Assembly: GCA_963977525.1 (NCBI GenBank)
Contig: CAXBPC010000004.1
Location: forward strand, 124,001-188,000
Origin: Ancylomarina sp963977525
GTDB taxonomy: Bacteria > Bacteroidota > Bacteroidia > Bacteroidales > Marinifilaceae
Reading direction: 5' to 3'
DNA: 64,000 nucleotides
Shown one piece after another: positions 7,655-17,244 of the stretch. The notes under the pieces are model-generated. The model had not been told where the DNA came from. It did no database searches and worked only from the letters and a program-made list of their open reading frames with translations. The translations under genes and the position numbers were made by a program. Position 1 is the first letter of the stretch, and every line of letters begins with the position of its first letter.

Positions 7655-10024
7655 TTACCCTTTTAGACTAATTTCTTGGGCTAATTCAGCGATATCAGTT
7701 TGATTATTATCACCATCTTTAATACTAACACGTAGTGCACGCAGTCCGTATACCCCTTGTAAATCATCTAATACTAAATTCTCAATATTATCTTCGAAAT
7801 AACCTTTTGCAATAAGATATTCAAGGTATCGTTGATATTCAAACATATCATTCCCCTGAGAGAAAATAATAGATAGTTTCCCGGGTTGCGTTAAGCGTTC
7901 GTTAGTCCCTTTAATTACTGATTTATCAATTCTCTTCTTCACAATTTCGTAACGAATGTTGTAAGCTCCATCCACATCAAATTTCTTTTCATCTTGTCGG
8001 AATCGAATTGATAGGGTTTGTGAGTGAACCAATATAAGAGCTGTTGTATCTAATGGAATTGGTAATGACGGTTTTAACTCTGCTGTTTTACGGCTCATTT
8101 CACACGTAATGATGAGTTGCCATAATCGTAAATTCTTTAAATACATTGGATTGTAATCCTGATTCTGAGTGATAGCTTCACCTAGATATATATTGTGTTC
8201 AACACCATCAGTTCTATACTTCTCAAAGTAATGAGGGTACATTTGTTGAGCCATTTCTTGTTCTTTGTCCAAACATTTTATGACACAACTATTAATCATT
8301 GCAAGTGAATCTTCGAAATCCTTTCTGCGTTTGTAAATCATTTTTAGATTTGGATCCAAGCTATCTTTATAATTCTTAATAGCTTCCTCAAATTGTTTAT
8401 CATTAAAATTGAAATGTGAGAACAAAGGCTCAACATGTTCTTGTATAAAGTTTAGAATATTGGATTCATCACCAGAAGATAGCCCATTTTCTATGCCTTT
8501 ACCATACTGCTCAATTTTATAGATTACTTGATCGTAAATAGGCATCTTTTTAATTCGATATGCTTCTTGGAATATTTTCTTAGCTAGATTGAGTTGTTCC
8601 AACAGATCACATTGTATGCTTATATTTCTTTCATGTGAAGAATTTCGAATATCGATAGCACCATAGAGTGGGTGTACGTGTTCGAAAACGATTTCTTCCA
8701 TCTTAGCATTCTCATCATTTGCTCGCTCACTTAGTAAATTGAGGGCAGCTTCTTCAAATCGCCATTCAACGCTTGGATGTATAGCAGTACACTCTTCTTT
8801 AATTGTGGCTTGCATTTGTGTTTTAAACTCTTCACTTGTTCTTAACAAAGCAATGGAAAAAACAGGGACAAGCTCTTTTATTGTTCTAAGTTTGGTGAAA
8901 TTGATATCATAGGCATTGGGTGAACCAAGCTCTAGAATACCTACCAACTGATCTTCAAGAATAAGTGGCGTAAGTATGATATTATTAATTCCTTTTCCAA
9001 GAATTGCTTTTTCAATAACACCTATATTATCATGTTTCGATAAGTCGTTTATAACGATAGGCATTTTGGTTCTTAGAGCTTCGCCGTAGATAGAGTTTTC
9101 ATAATCATGGCATTTGAAATCAGAGTCTCCAAGTAGCCCTCTCCAAAAGTTAGTTCTGTTTTGAAGATTCCCTTGATTTATATTTAAAGCCATAATTCCC
9201 AACCTTAGTTGTGAATTACTAAAAAGAGCTCGAATATTATTTTCAAGATTTATAAAGTTAGCAGGATTGATAATGCTGGCTTTCTCAAGTAGATCTGTCT
9301 TAAGAGATGAAATAACTTCGAGATGAGTTACATCAACAAACTTGTATTTCATAAAACCTGTAAACTCAAATTGATCTAAAGGCAACATTTCTAGCCATAA
9401 ATCCATATTCAATGGATTATTTATGAGTTTCTTAATATCATCGCCTGAAAGTTCAACTAATTCATTTTTGTATTTGACATCGATATAGGTTGAGTCGAAG
9501 TCGAATTTGAAGTATTTGACTAAGTCATTGAGCTTGTTATCTAATCTGTATCGTATGAAATAATCCATACTTAGATCTGAATTATAGAATTTCTCTAGAA
9601 TGATAGCATATGCAAACATGAGCTTTGTAAAAAGATACATGCATTTATCATCACTAAAATCATCCATCATTTGAAAATCATAGTCTTTATCATCTTCAAT
9701 ACTTTTAAGTAGATTCGATTCAAAGATTGGATCATCAGTAAAAGGCTCACCAACTCCACTCATAGAATTCTCTATTTCATGTGGTGAGAATATATAAGAC
9801 ATTAAAAATGGAATTTGGCTTGCAACTTTCCGAATTTCATCGAGATCTGGGTTTTCTTTAAAGAAAACTGGATAATCTTCAATTTGAGATAATATCAATT
9901 TTGCGTGTATCGCATGATCCTTTTTATTTTCTACTGCCGATTTTATTTTATTAATAAGCGGTAAAAAGCTTAAGCTTCTTTTAAAAGGAATTTCTGATAT
10001 GCTGAGTTTAAAATTTGGTTTCAT
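7655..10024 (-). CDS. GAF domain-containing protein, cytoplasmic, large
   Basis: 789 residues without signal peptide or membrane segments. A GAF-type domain is recognisable at about residues 270-395: SIYGEALRTKMPIVINDLSK, a hydrophobic stretch ending LVGILELGSPNAYD, and the closing helix. The flanking regions (1-260 and 400-789) are helical and not recognised. There is no histidine kinase, cyclase or HTH output that I can see. Proteins of this layout are common in Bacteroidota and of unknown function. The gene lies 47 bp downstream of the patatin gene's start on the same strand, so it may not be co-transcribed with it. Confidence 0.75.
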   Translation of the reverse strand: MKPNFKLSISEIPFKRSLSFLPLINKIKSAVENKKDHAIHAKLILSQIEDYPVFFKENPDLDEIRKVASQIPFLMSYIFSPHEIENSMSGVGEPFTDDPIFESNLLKSIEDDKDYDFQMMDDFSDDKCMYLFTKLMFAYAIILEKFYNSDLSMDYFIRYRLDNKLNDLVKYFKFDFDSTYIDVKYKNELVELSGDDIKKLINNPLNMDLWLEMLPLDQFEFTGFMKYKFVDVTHLEVISSLKTDLLEKASIINPANFINLENNIRALFSNSQLRLGIMALNINQGNLQNRTNFWRGLLGDSDFKCHDYENSIYGEALRTKMPIVINDLSKHDNIGVIEKAILGKGINNIILTPLILEDQLVGILELGSPNAYDINFTKLRTIKELVPVFSIALLRTSEEFKTQMQATIKEECTAIHPSVEWRFEEAALNLLSERANDENAKMEEIVFEHVHPLYGAIDIRNSSHERNISIQCDLLEQLNLAKKIFQEAYRIKKMPIYDQVIYKIEQYGKGIENGLSSGDESNILNFIQEHVEPLFSHFNFNDKQFEEAIKNYKDSLDPNLKMIYKRRKDFEDSLAMINSCVIKCLDKEQEMAQQMYPHYFEKYRTDGVEHNIYLGEAITQNQDYNPMYLKNLRLWQLIITCEMSRKTAELKPSLPIPLDTTALILVHSQTLSIRFRQDEKKFDVDGAYNIRYEIVKKRIDKSVIKGTNERLTQPGKLSIIFSQGNDMFEYQRYLEYLIAKGYFEDNIENLVLDDLQGVYGLRALRVSIKDGDNNQTDIAELAQEISLKG

Positions 10025-10211
10025 AGGTTGTTAGTCAATGTCATATTCCTTAAAAGTAAGGGATATTCAGGTCGAGATCTATTCTAATTTCACAAAGTAA
10101 ATTTACAAATAGGAATCTAAATAATATACAAACTTCTTCTAAAATCGGTAAATCCTGCGAATTGGACAGGGAATGTAAGGTAAAGGTGGTGTTAGAAATA
10201 GGTTTAGGGAT

Positions 10212-10243
10212 AAAAAAAGCTCCAAGTTTTGTAACTCAGAGCT
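10212..10243 (-). terminator. Terminator downstream of DEAD-box helicase gene
   Basis: Read on the minus strand, AGCTCTGAGT and ACTTGGAGCT (10234-10243 and 10219-10228) form a 10-bp stem with G-U pairs, followed by seven U residues (10212-10218). Confidence 0.7.
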
Positions 10244-10272
10244 AAATTCTATCTAGTAAAAGCTATAAAAGC

Positions 10273-11541
10273 CTATTTGGTTTGCTTTTTCTGCTTCTTC
10301 TTTATTTTTTTAGCTTTTGCTTTTTTAGCATCTATCTCAAAACTTTCTGCTTCTTCCATTAGTTCTTTCAAACTCTTCGAATAGTCTTCAGAGAAGTCGA
10401 TAGTTGTTGAATAGTCATCTTTTGAGATTTCCATTTCTACAATCTTCTGCCCAAGATATTCTTCAATTTCGTTAAGCATTAGTTTTTCTTCTTCGCTACA
10501 AAATGAAATAGCAACACCTTTCTGAACTCCACGTCCTGTGCGTCCTACACGGTGTACATAGTTTTCATCAACATCAGGGAGATCGTAGTTTACTACATAG
10601 TCTACATTAGGAATGTCGATTCCTCGAGCACTAACATCTGTTGCAATTAAAACTTTAACCTTGCCTAATTTGAAATCTTTCAAGGCAATTAAACGATCTT
10701 CTTGTTCTTTGTCACCATGGATAGTTAAGGTGTTAATATTCACTCTTTGCATGGCTTTGAAGACTCTCTCTGCGCGAACTTTTGTTCTAACAAAAACTAG
10801 AATTTTGCTATCCTCATTATCTTTAATAAAACGTTCAAGAAAGAATCGCTTGTCATCCATTTTGATAAAACCCACAGAATGATTGACGTTTTTAGCAACG
10901 GGATCTTTAGGTGAGATTTGTATACGAATAGCTCGGGTAACTAATGAATAAGCTAGTTTTTTAATTCGAGGACTAATGGTTGCCGAAAAGAAAAGGGTTT
11001 GTCTATTCTTAGGTAAATACTTTATAAGGTCTTCTATATCCTTTATAAAACCAAGGTCAAGCATATGATCAGCCTCGTCAAGAATCAATGTTTCAACATC
11101 ACGAAGGTAAATATAACCTTGATGTACAAGATCGAACATTCTACCTGGTGTTGTTATAAGAATATCGATTCCTTCTTGCAATTTGGCAATCTGTGGTCCT
11201 TGCTCTACACCTCCAAATACACAAAAACTAGTCACTTTAGTATTCTTGCCAATTTCTTGAAAAACTTCAGTAATCTGAATGGCAAGTTCGCGAGTAGGAA
11301 CCATCACAACTGCTTTGATTCCCTCTGATGCTTTGGTCTTTTTATTTCGATGTAATTTGTCGATAATAGGAATAGCAAAAGCTGCCGTTTTACCTGTACC
11401 TGTTTGAGCAATTGCTAAAACATCTTCCCCTTTCATAATAGGAGGAATTGCCTTGAATTGTATATCTGTAGGGCGTTTAAATTCTAAACCTTCTAAGTTG
11501 CTTTTAACCTCTGGACTTAAACTATATTGATTGAATCTCAT
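10273..11541 (-). CDS. DEAD-box ATP-dependent RNA helicase (RhlE-like)
   Basis: 422 residues with all motifs: Q motif (FKRPTDIQFKAIPPI), Walker A AQTGTGKT (45-52), PTRELAIQ, TPGRMFD, DEAD at 155-158, SAT near 187, then ARGIDIPNVDYVVNYDLP and HRVGRTGR in the second RecA lobe. A Lys-rich tail (AKKAKAKKIKKKQKKQTK) follows, as in many RhlE/CsdA-like proteins, and probably binds RNA. It unwinds short RNA duplexes in ribosome assembly or mRNA decay. Monocistronic with its own terminator. Confidence 0.92.
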   Translation of the reverse strand: MRFNQYSLSPEVKSNLEGLEFKRPTDIQFKAIPPIMKGEDVLAIAQTGTGKTAAFAIPIIDKLHRNKKTKASEGIKAVVMVPTRELAIQITEVFQEIGKNTKVTSFCVFGGVEQGPQIAKLQEGIDILITTPGRMFDLVHQGYIYLRDVETLILDEADHMLDLGFIKDIEDLIKYLPKNRQTLFFSATISPRIKKLAYSLVTRAIRIQISPKDPVAKNVNHSVGFIKMDDKRFFLERFIKDNEDSKILVFVRTKVRAERVFKAMQRVNINTLTIHGDKEQEDRLIALKDFKLGKVKVLIATDVSARGIDIPNVDYVVNYDLPDVDENYVHRVGRTGRGVQKGVAISFCSEEEKLMLNEIEEYLGQKIVEMEISKDDYSTTIDFSEDYSKSLKELMEEAESFEIDAKKAKAKKIKKKQKKQTK

Positions 11542-11679
11542 TGATGTATTTCTGATTTTTCTTGTAAATAGCGAGACGTGCTATCTTAATAATAGATGGC
11601 GCAAAGATACAAGAATCTTTTGATGTATAATGAGCTTCTTTTTTTGATTGGAAACTAAGTGTAGATTAGAGCATGATTA

Positions 11680-13251
11680 CTAATCATCCTTGTTAGCTAC
11701 TTGTAGCAAGTTGGCATTAATTCGTTTTAAGGCTTGCTGAATGCTCTCTTCAGGTTCAATATAGTTTTGAGTTCCCCAGAATTCAGCATCATATGGTAAC
11801 TTAGACCTAGACATAATTGTATTAGGACGTATACGTTCTCTATATTTAAACCTTTCAATATTATTGGTGTCAACTTGAGTAATTGCCATTTCAAAACTCG
11901 TTTCAAATGTCTTAGCAAAGAATTTGCGTTTATGTCGAACTTTAAATTTTAGATTGCCTTTAGTATGGTTCAAGTAATATTTCCCATTGATATTTTTATA
12001 TGAAACAACATAGCCGATTCTCAAAGGTCTTACTTTAGTTTTTGATGATTTTTGAGCAATAAAACGATTTCTTATTTCACCAACTCGAGAGGAAGGAAAG
12101 GCAAATTCGGCTCTAATAATTGCTAAACTTCTTGTGTCTATGTATATATCACCTTGCATCAGAAGGAGATTATGACTGACTTTTGGTTCAAAGTGGATAA
12201 TATAAACAGGATGATTGTCGAATGAACTGATATCAGCTAAATGAAAATTGTAAAGATGAAAATTTTCTGGATTTAGAAAGTCAATTCTGTTCTTTACAAT
12301 GTCAAGTTGCAAACAACCTTCAATACCACCTTTTAAGCGAAGAGTTACAGTATCTAAACGATTAGAATCATATATTTTTCTAGATTGAAAAACCTTTACC
12401 ATATCCACTCTATTAGTAGATTGATAGGATGATTTATATATGTCAAGAATGGATTCTAGATAAATCATGTAATTCTTATTCTTACTTACAGATTCTCTAT
12501 AAAATGCAGTAAGAAGGCTCGGATGTTTAGGATAATTCTGATCAAATTTATTGATACTCGACTTAAGTAGCGCTACGGGATCAGTATTTCGAATGACTAC
12601 TTCTTGTAATGAAATATGATTCTCTAGAAGCTCAACCGTAATCTCGTCACTTGTTATTTGATTGATGGGAACCTCAGTATTCTTAAATCCAATGAAAGAA
12701 AATGTGAGTGTATCTTTAAAATGTTTTTCTTGTAGGTTTAATAAAAATTCACCATCAATATTGCTTATTGTCCCAATTGCTTTACCTCGTAGACCAACAC
12801 TAGCATAGGCGAGTGCTTTTTTATTTTTTTTACTAAATACTCGACCTCTTATCTTTTTAAATTGTAATTGAGGCTTAAGAATTTCCTTAGCTAAGTTATC
12901 TCTTTGTTTAGCAGGGAAGATGATGATTTGCTTGTTTATTAATTGGAAGTTTAATGTGGTGTCAGGAATTATTTGTCTTAACACATCATCTAAAACTGCT
13001 TCACTAACCTCAATGTTTACGAGAGGTTTATTTAGTAAGATACGTGCATCATAAGTAAAATATGTATTTGTTTTTTGTGCTATTGAATCTAAAGCTTTCT
13101 CTAGGCTAATCTCTTTTAAACTGATTGATATTTTTTGATTGAGATCTTTATTTTGTGCTAAGCTAATCACGCTCGTTGTAAAGAGACAAAAGAAGAGAAT
13201 TAAGCTCTTAGTCTGTACTTTATTGAGAGTATGAATACTAATCCCTAGCAT
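11680..13251 (-). CDS. STN + carboxypeptidase-regulatory-like domain surface protein linked to FecR/ECF sigma
   Basis: 523 residues. A hydrophobic signal segment ends around residue 32 (SVISLAQ). An STN domain (about 40-115: ISLKEISLEKALDSIAQKTNTYFTYDAR) is followed by a carboxypeptidase D regulatory-like beta-sandwich (about 133-220: IRGRVFSKKNKKALAYASVGLRGKAIG). The remaining ~290 residues match the protein encoded at 15123-16427. There is no TonB box, plug or 22-strand barrel, although STN domains normally belong to TonB-dependent transducers. Gene order sigma, FecR, this gene, all minus strand with short gaps, suggests that it is the sensor or effector of the sigma system. Confidence 0.82.
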   Translation of the reverse strand: MLGISIHTLNKVQTKSLILFFCLFTTSVISLAQNKDLNQKISISLKEISLEKALDSIAQKTNTYFTYDARILLNKPLVNIEVSEAVLDDVLRQIIPDTTLNFQLINKQIIIFPAKQRDNLAKEILKPQLQFKKIRGRVFSKKNKKALAYASVGLRGKAIGTISNIDGEFLLNLQEKHFKDTLTFSFIGFKNTEVPINQITSDEITVELLENHISLQEVVIRNTDPVALLKSSINKFDQNYPKHPSLLTAFYRESVSKNKNYMIYLESILDIYKSSYQSTNRVDMVKVFQSRKIYDSNRLDTVTLRLKGGIEGCLQLDIVKNRIDFLNPENFHLYNFHLADISSFDNHPVYIIHFEPKVSHNLLLMQGDIYIDTRSLAIIRAEFAFPSSRVGEIRNRFIAQKSSKTKVRPLRIGYVVSYKNINGKYYLNHTKGNLKFKVRHKRKFFAKTFETSFEMAITQVDTNNIERFKYRERIRPNTIMSRSKLPYDAEFWGTQNYIEPEESIQQALKRINANLLQVANKDD

Positions 13252-13338
13252 ATTTGTATTTTATTTGAGAGTGAGTTGAGGCTTGGTTTCTTTTTAAAAT
13301 CAAGCCATTGTGCTTTTCGTCTGCAAACTGAGGTTTTC

Positions 13339-14346
13339 TTAATTAGCCTTCTTAATCAGAATTTCTTTTCCTTTTTTCTCATAAACTAAATTGAATGGAC
13401 TACACATATAGTTTAGAATATTGTCTAAAGGTTCATGATCGAAGGTAGAATTAAGGGCTAAGTCTTTAAGCTCAGCATCCTCAAAACTAATTTGAACTTG
13501 ATAAGTTCTATTAAGAACTTTAGCTACTTCCTGTAGTTTTGTATCTCTAAAAATCATCTGACGTGTTTTCCATGATAAGTAATTATCATCGCGACTGACT
13601 ACCTTTTCGAGATTTGATTCTTGTAAACTAGCAAAGTCTCCAGGAATTAGAATAAGCTTATTCCCAGGTTTATTAATTGATGAAAATTGGACTTTTCCAG
13701 TCTTTACAAGAACTTCAACTTTATTAGTCGCTGCATTAATATTGAAAGACGTTCCAAGAACTTTCACTTCGGCATCCTTAGCATTAATAATAAATGCTTT
13801 GTTCGGATTTTTTGCAATATCGAAGAATGCTTCACCAATTAGTTCCACTCGGCGTTCGTTTTTATCGAATTCTCTAGGATATATAAGCTTTGAGTCGGAA
13901 TTAAGAGTAATTATTGATCCATCCTCAAGCGTGATACTTTTATTAGCTTCTCCTGCTTCGCAAACAAATGTTTTGTTAGGATAAAGGTTGGTGTATGTGG
14001 TTTGAGCTAGTAAACCAATTCCGAATAAAATTATAATTGAGGCTGCAACTCTCATAAATGTTTTAAAAGGAGAGGGCTTCATGATTTTGAACTTCGGAGT
14101 ATTTTCTTGATTTCCGGTAATTTTATTTTTTACATTAAACCAAGCGTCCTCAGAGTCAAAAGCCTCCTTAGCAAGATATAAATCTGCGCGAGATAAATCT
14201 TTTCCAGAAGCTTTTATTGCTTCAGCATAGCTCGGATTTACTGCCAACTCCTCTTCGAAAACCTCTTGTTCCGATTCTGTCATTTCTCCACTTAAATATT
14301 TCGAAATGATTTCCCAATCCAGTGTATGTGAAAATTCCTTTTTCAT
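13339..14346 (-). CDS. FecR-family anti-sigma factor
   Basis: 335 residues. The N-terminal cytoplasmic anti-sigma region (1-85) includes YLSGEMTESEQEVFEEELA. One membrane helix lies at about 97-115 (FMRVAASIIILFGIGLLA). A periplasmic FecR domain (about 140-235: LEDGSIITLNSDSKLIYP, GEAFFDIAK, VLGTSFNI) is followed by a C-terminal DUF4974/STN-like domain (265-333). In Bacteroidota such proteins hold a partner ECF sigma factor until a surface receptor signals. It lies 83 bp downstream of the sigma gene and 87 bp upstream of the STN protein, so all three are likely one operon. Confidence 0.93.
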   Translation of the reverse strand: MKKEFSHTLDWEIISKYLSGEMTESEQEVFEEELAVNPSYAEAIKASGKDLSRADLYLAKEAFDSEDAWFNVKNKITGNQENTPKFKIMKPSPFKTFMRVAASIIILFGIGLLAQTTYTNLYPNKTFVCEAGEANKSITLEDGSIITLNSDSKLIYPREFDKNERRVELIGEAFFDIAKNPNKAFIINAKDAEVKVLGTSFNINAATNKVEVLVKTGKVQFSSINKPGNKLILIPGDFASLQESNLEKVVSRDDNYLSWKTRQMIFRDTKLQEVAKVLNRTYQVQISFEDAELKDLALNSTFDHEPLDNILNYMCSPFNLVYEKKGKEILIKKAN

Positions 14347-14429
14347 TCTTTTTGTTTTTGGCAGTTACTTTTGAATTATAACTGCGGCAATAGTCTTTGT
14401 TAATTTGTTTCTTTGATATATTGATTTGC

Positions 14430-14978
14430 TTAAAATAAGCACATGTAATCTTTTAAACTGTGTCGAAAAGCTTTAAGCGCTTTACCCATATTTGCTTCAA
14501 CCGTTTTAATCGAAATGGAAAGCTTTTGAGCTATTTCTTGATATTTTAAACCTTCAAATCGGCTCATTTTAAAAATGGTACCACAACGTTGTGGTAGAGA
14601 TGAAAGTGTTTCTTTTACAATTTTGCTTATTTCTTTCTCTTCTAGTTTGTTAGTTGAAGAATCCTTTTCATCATAGTGATGTTTAACGTATTCTTTGTAT
14701 CTATTATGACTGTCATCTTTTCTTAAAACTTGCAGAGCATTGTGATAAGTCGATCGGTACAAATAAGCCTTAATTGATGTGTGAATGTTTAAGTCTATTC
14801 TGTTTTCCCAAATCTGACAAAAGAGGTTTTGTACAATTTCTTCTGATAGATCTTTTCTTTTAACAAAACGAAGAGCGTAAAAACAAAGTTGCGGATAAAA
14901 TTCTTTGAAAATTTTTTCAAATTCTTTTAGATTACCTTCTCGTAATTGTTTTATAATATATTGAGTGTCCTCTAACAT
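14430..14978 (-). CDS. ECF-type RNA polymerase sigma factor (FecI-like)
   Basis: 182 residues with sigma region 2 (FEKIFKEFYPQLCFYALRFVKRKDLSEEIVQNLFCQIWENR) and region 4 (LSSLPQRCGTIFKMSRFEGLKYQEIAQKLSISIKTVEANMGKALKAFR). Region 1 and the region 3 helices are absent, as in ECF factors. The immediate downstream FecR gene is its probable antagonist. It is likely to direct transcription of the surface-protein genes in the same cluster, including perhaps its own operon. Confidence 0.93.
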   Translation of the reverse strand: MLEDTQYIIKQLREGNLKEFEKIFKEFYPQLCFYALRFVKRKDLSEEIVQNLFCQIWENRIDLNIHTSIKAYLYRSTYHNALQVLRKDDSHNRYKEYVKHHYDEKDSSTNKLEEKEISKIVKETLSSLPQRCGTIFKMSRFEGLKYQEIAQKLSISIKTVEANMGKALKAFRHSLKDYMCLF

Positions 14979-15122
14979 TCGTAATTTCTACTTCGTTTAT
15001 TTTTAATGTCTAATTAAAAATAGGTTTTTTTTTAATGTCTTCTTACTTGCTTTAAAAATTTGTTTTGAAAATATCCTGGAGAGGGAACTCCAGGATAAAA
15101 TCATTGACTTAGTAGGTTAATC

Positions 15123-16427
15123 TTACTTCCCTTTTCTCTTTAATTTTTTAATAGCAGATTCGATCGATTGATCTGGCTCAATAGTGTTTGATGCTCCCCA
15201 AAAGTTTTTATCACTAAAGCTTCCAATTTCGTCTGACATTACTTGATTTGATTTGAATCTTTCTTTCCCTTTGAATCTTACAACTTCAGCATCTGTTCTA
15301 TCTGTAATAGCCATCTCGGTCATAACTGAAAATTTAGAATTGAATAGTTTACGCTTCCAGTTACATTTAAATTTCAGTTCGCCTCGTGCATAAGTGAAAT
15401 ACCATTTACCATTTTTTTCTTGATAGTTGACAATGTAGTCGGCTGACAGAGGAGTTACTTTTACACCTGAAGGTTTTTTACGAATAAACATTCTTCTTAC
15501 CTCTGATTCATTCTCCATATTCAAGCTAAACTTAGCGCTACTTAAGGCTAGGTTGTTTGCGTCAATATAAAACAGTCCATAGTATAAAGGTAAATCAACA
15601 CCTTCTTTTTGTTTAAATTCAATTACGTAGTGAATTTTGTTATTAAGTTTCGTGATATTCTTAAAAGTATAATCGTAATTCTCAATAAAATCTCCTGAAA
15701 GTAAGTTATATGGGTTCTTAATTACGTCAAGTAGAAGCGTCGTGTTTGGTCCTCCTTGTAATTTAAATAAAAGAGTATCCATCTTTTTTACATCCTGACT
15801 TTTACGTCCTTTGAAAATTTGAACCTGATCGTCGCGCATTTGTCTATAACCAGATTTGTTGATGTTGACTACAGCTTCTGATAAAGCGACATAAGTTCTA
15901 TTTCTCTTAATGGTTTCACGATAAAATCCTTTCATTACATTAGGATCTAGCGTATAGTTTTTGGCAACTCTGTTTAGAATGCTACGAACTAGGAATAATG
16001 GATCGTGAGGGTAGACGTTAATTTCACCAAGAGGAATGATTGCAGACTCTAGCTCAAGTACATTTTTACGAGGTTTTAGATTTGAAATAGCAAAATCTTT
16101 ATTTTTAAACCCGATATGAGAAACAGTAAGTGTCTTTACATCAGAGTTTTTTGCAATTTTCAAAAGGAATTCGCCATCGCTGTTCGAAACTGTTGCAACA
16201 TTTGAATTGTTTACAGAGATATTGACAAAAATAAGTGCTTCACCAGTTTCTATGTTCTTAATTTTTCCTTTGTACACATTGTACTTAAGAGTATCGATTA
16301 CTTGTTGTGTTTTTGCTTTCTTCTTTTTTCTGAAGTTGATACTTTCTGCACCCATTACATGGCTAAAAGAAAGAACCAGTATAAATGAAAGCAATATCGA
16401 AAGATTTTTTCTGAAATTTGTTTTCAT
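15123..16427 (-). CDS. Carboxypeptidase-regulatory-like domain surface protein, paralogue of the STN protein
   Basis: 434 residues. A signal peptide ends near residue 27 (SFSHVMGA). A carboxypeptidase regulatory-like domain (about 52-135: GKIKNIETGEALIFVNISVNN) is followed by a long C-terminal domain shared with the product of 11680-13251. Shared landmarks are FYRE, a conserved GRKS/SRKI turn, a LKGG/LQGG loop, KFKxxxKRKxF and the final FWG..N.IEP..SI..A.KR. It lacks the STN domain. Located just upstream of the sigma gene on the same strand, it is plausibly a target of that sigma factor. Function unknown; envelope location inferred. Confidence 0.8.
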   Translation of the reverse strand: MKTNFRKNLSILLSFILVLSFSHVMGAESINFRKKKKAKTQQVIDTLKYNVYKGKIKNIETGEALIFVNISVNNSNVATVSNSDGEFLLKIAKNSDVKTLTVSHIGFKNKDFAISNLKPRKNVLELESAIIPLGEINVYPHDPLFLVRSILNRVAKNYTLDPNVMKGFYRETIKRNRTYVALSEAVVNINKSGYRQMRDDQVQIFKGRKSQDVKKMDTLLFKLQGGPNTTLLLDVIKNPYNLLSGDFIENYDYTFKNITKLNNKIHYVIEFKQKEGVDLPLYYGLFYIDANNLALSSAKFSLNMENESEVRRMFIRKKPSGVKVTPLSADYIVNYQEKNGKWYFTYARGELKFKCNWKRKLFNSKFSVMTEMAITDRTDAEVVRFKGKERFKSNQVMSDEIGSFSDKNFWGASNTIEPDQSIESAIKKLKRKGK

Positions 16428-16647
16428 GATAGTATATTTTAAAATGTTTAAATCTGTTTGACTTTTATTTTGAGAAGGATTGGCCAGATCTTTCTGTCTT
16501 TCTACTACTATGATGCTTAATCAGGATTATACCCTATCGTAAAACACTAAAATATACAAATTATTTGTTAGTTATTGATTAAATAGGTTGATTATGACGG
16601 TGTTGAGTGTTGTGCTATTTTGAAAAATAAGAATGTGTTGCAAATAG

Positions 16648-16681
16648 AAAAGCTTCACTACTTATAAAGTAATGAAGCTTT
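16648..16681 (-). terminator. Terminator downstream of helical-repeat gene
   Basis: The stem arms AAAAGCTTCACTACTT (16648-16663) and AAGTAATGAAGCTTT (16667-16681) are nearly complementary around a 3-nt loop. The U tract on the minus strand is weak (TTTTCTATTT). Confidence 0.6.
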
Positions 16682-16709
16682 CAAATAAATTGATCAATCC
16701 AAAAATTGA

Positions 16710-17198
16710 TTATTCAGCGGCTTGTTCTATGATATGAAAAGCCTCGTGTAGCCATCCTTTACGATCTTCATTTACGGTAGGTATTGCATTTTTCAGTTTA
16801 GACATTTCTTGCTCCTTAGATTTAGGATCAAGAGATTCTTCCATATTCTCAATCACGGTTAATGCTTCAAAAGCAATTTCAAAATCACTTTTTATTAATA
16901 GATCAACAAATAAATCAATGTGGTTTGCAAACTTTAAGCTCGACTGCCAGCACATCTCAATCAGTTTTTTCTGAATAGGCAGATATTTCTCGTTCTGAAT
17001 AGCTGCAATAATTGGCTCAGTAGCTTTTGCATCTTTAATATCAAAGATGAAATTATATAAGGCCTTTTCAATTTCAGGTTTACTAGGAGCTATCAAATAA
17101 TCTAGAATTGCAGGTAGATCATTGATATTACCTTTAGCTCGTAATTTTTCTATACTCGCTAGAACGAGTTTGTCATCCTTTAAACTTAAATCTATCAT
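16710..17198 (-). CDS. HEAT-like helical repeat protein
   Basis: 162 residues, acidic, fully helical, with several two-helix units resembling HEAT repeats (DLPAILDYLIAPSKPEIEKALYNFIF, ATEPIIAAIQNEKYLPIQKKLIEMC, HIDLFVDLLIKSDFEIAFEALTVIE). No signal peptide, so it is cytoplasmic. It starts 46 bp after uvrA on the same strand and is probably co-transcribed with it. A scaffold or binding role is all that can be inferred. Confidence 0.7.
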   Translation of the reverse strand: MIDLSLKDDKLVLASIEKLRAKGNINDLPAILDYLIAPSKPEIEKALYNFIFDIKDAKATEPIIAAIQNEKYLPIQKKLIEMCWQSSLKFANHIDLFVDLLIKSDFEIAFEALTVIENMEESLDPKSKEQEMSKLKNAIPTVNEDRKGWLHEAFHIIEQAAE

Positions 17199-17244
17199 AT
17201 TGAGGTTCTTTTTATTGTAATGAGAACTTATCCTTTTTGGATGT

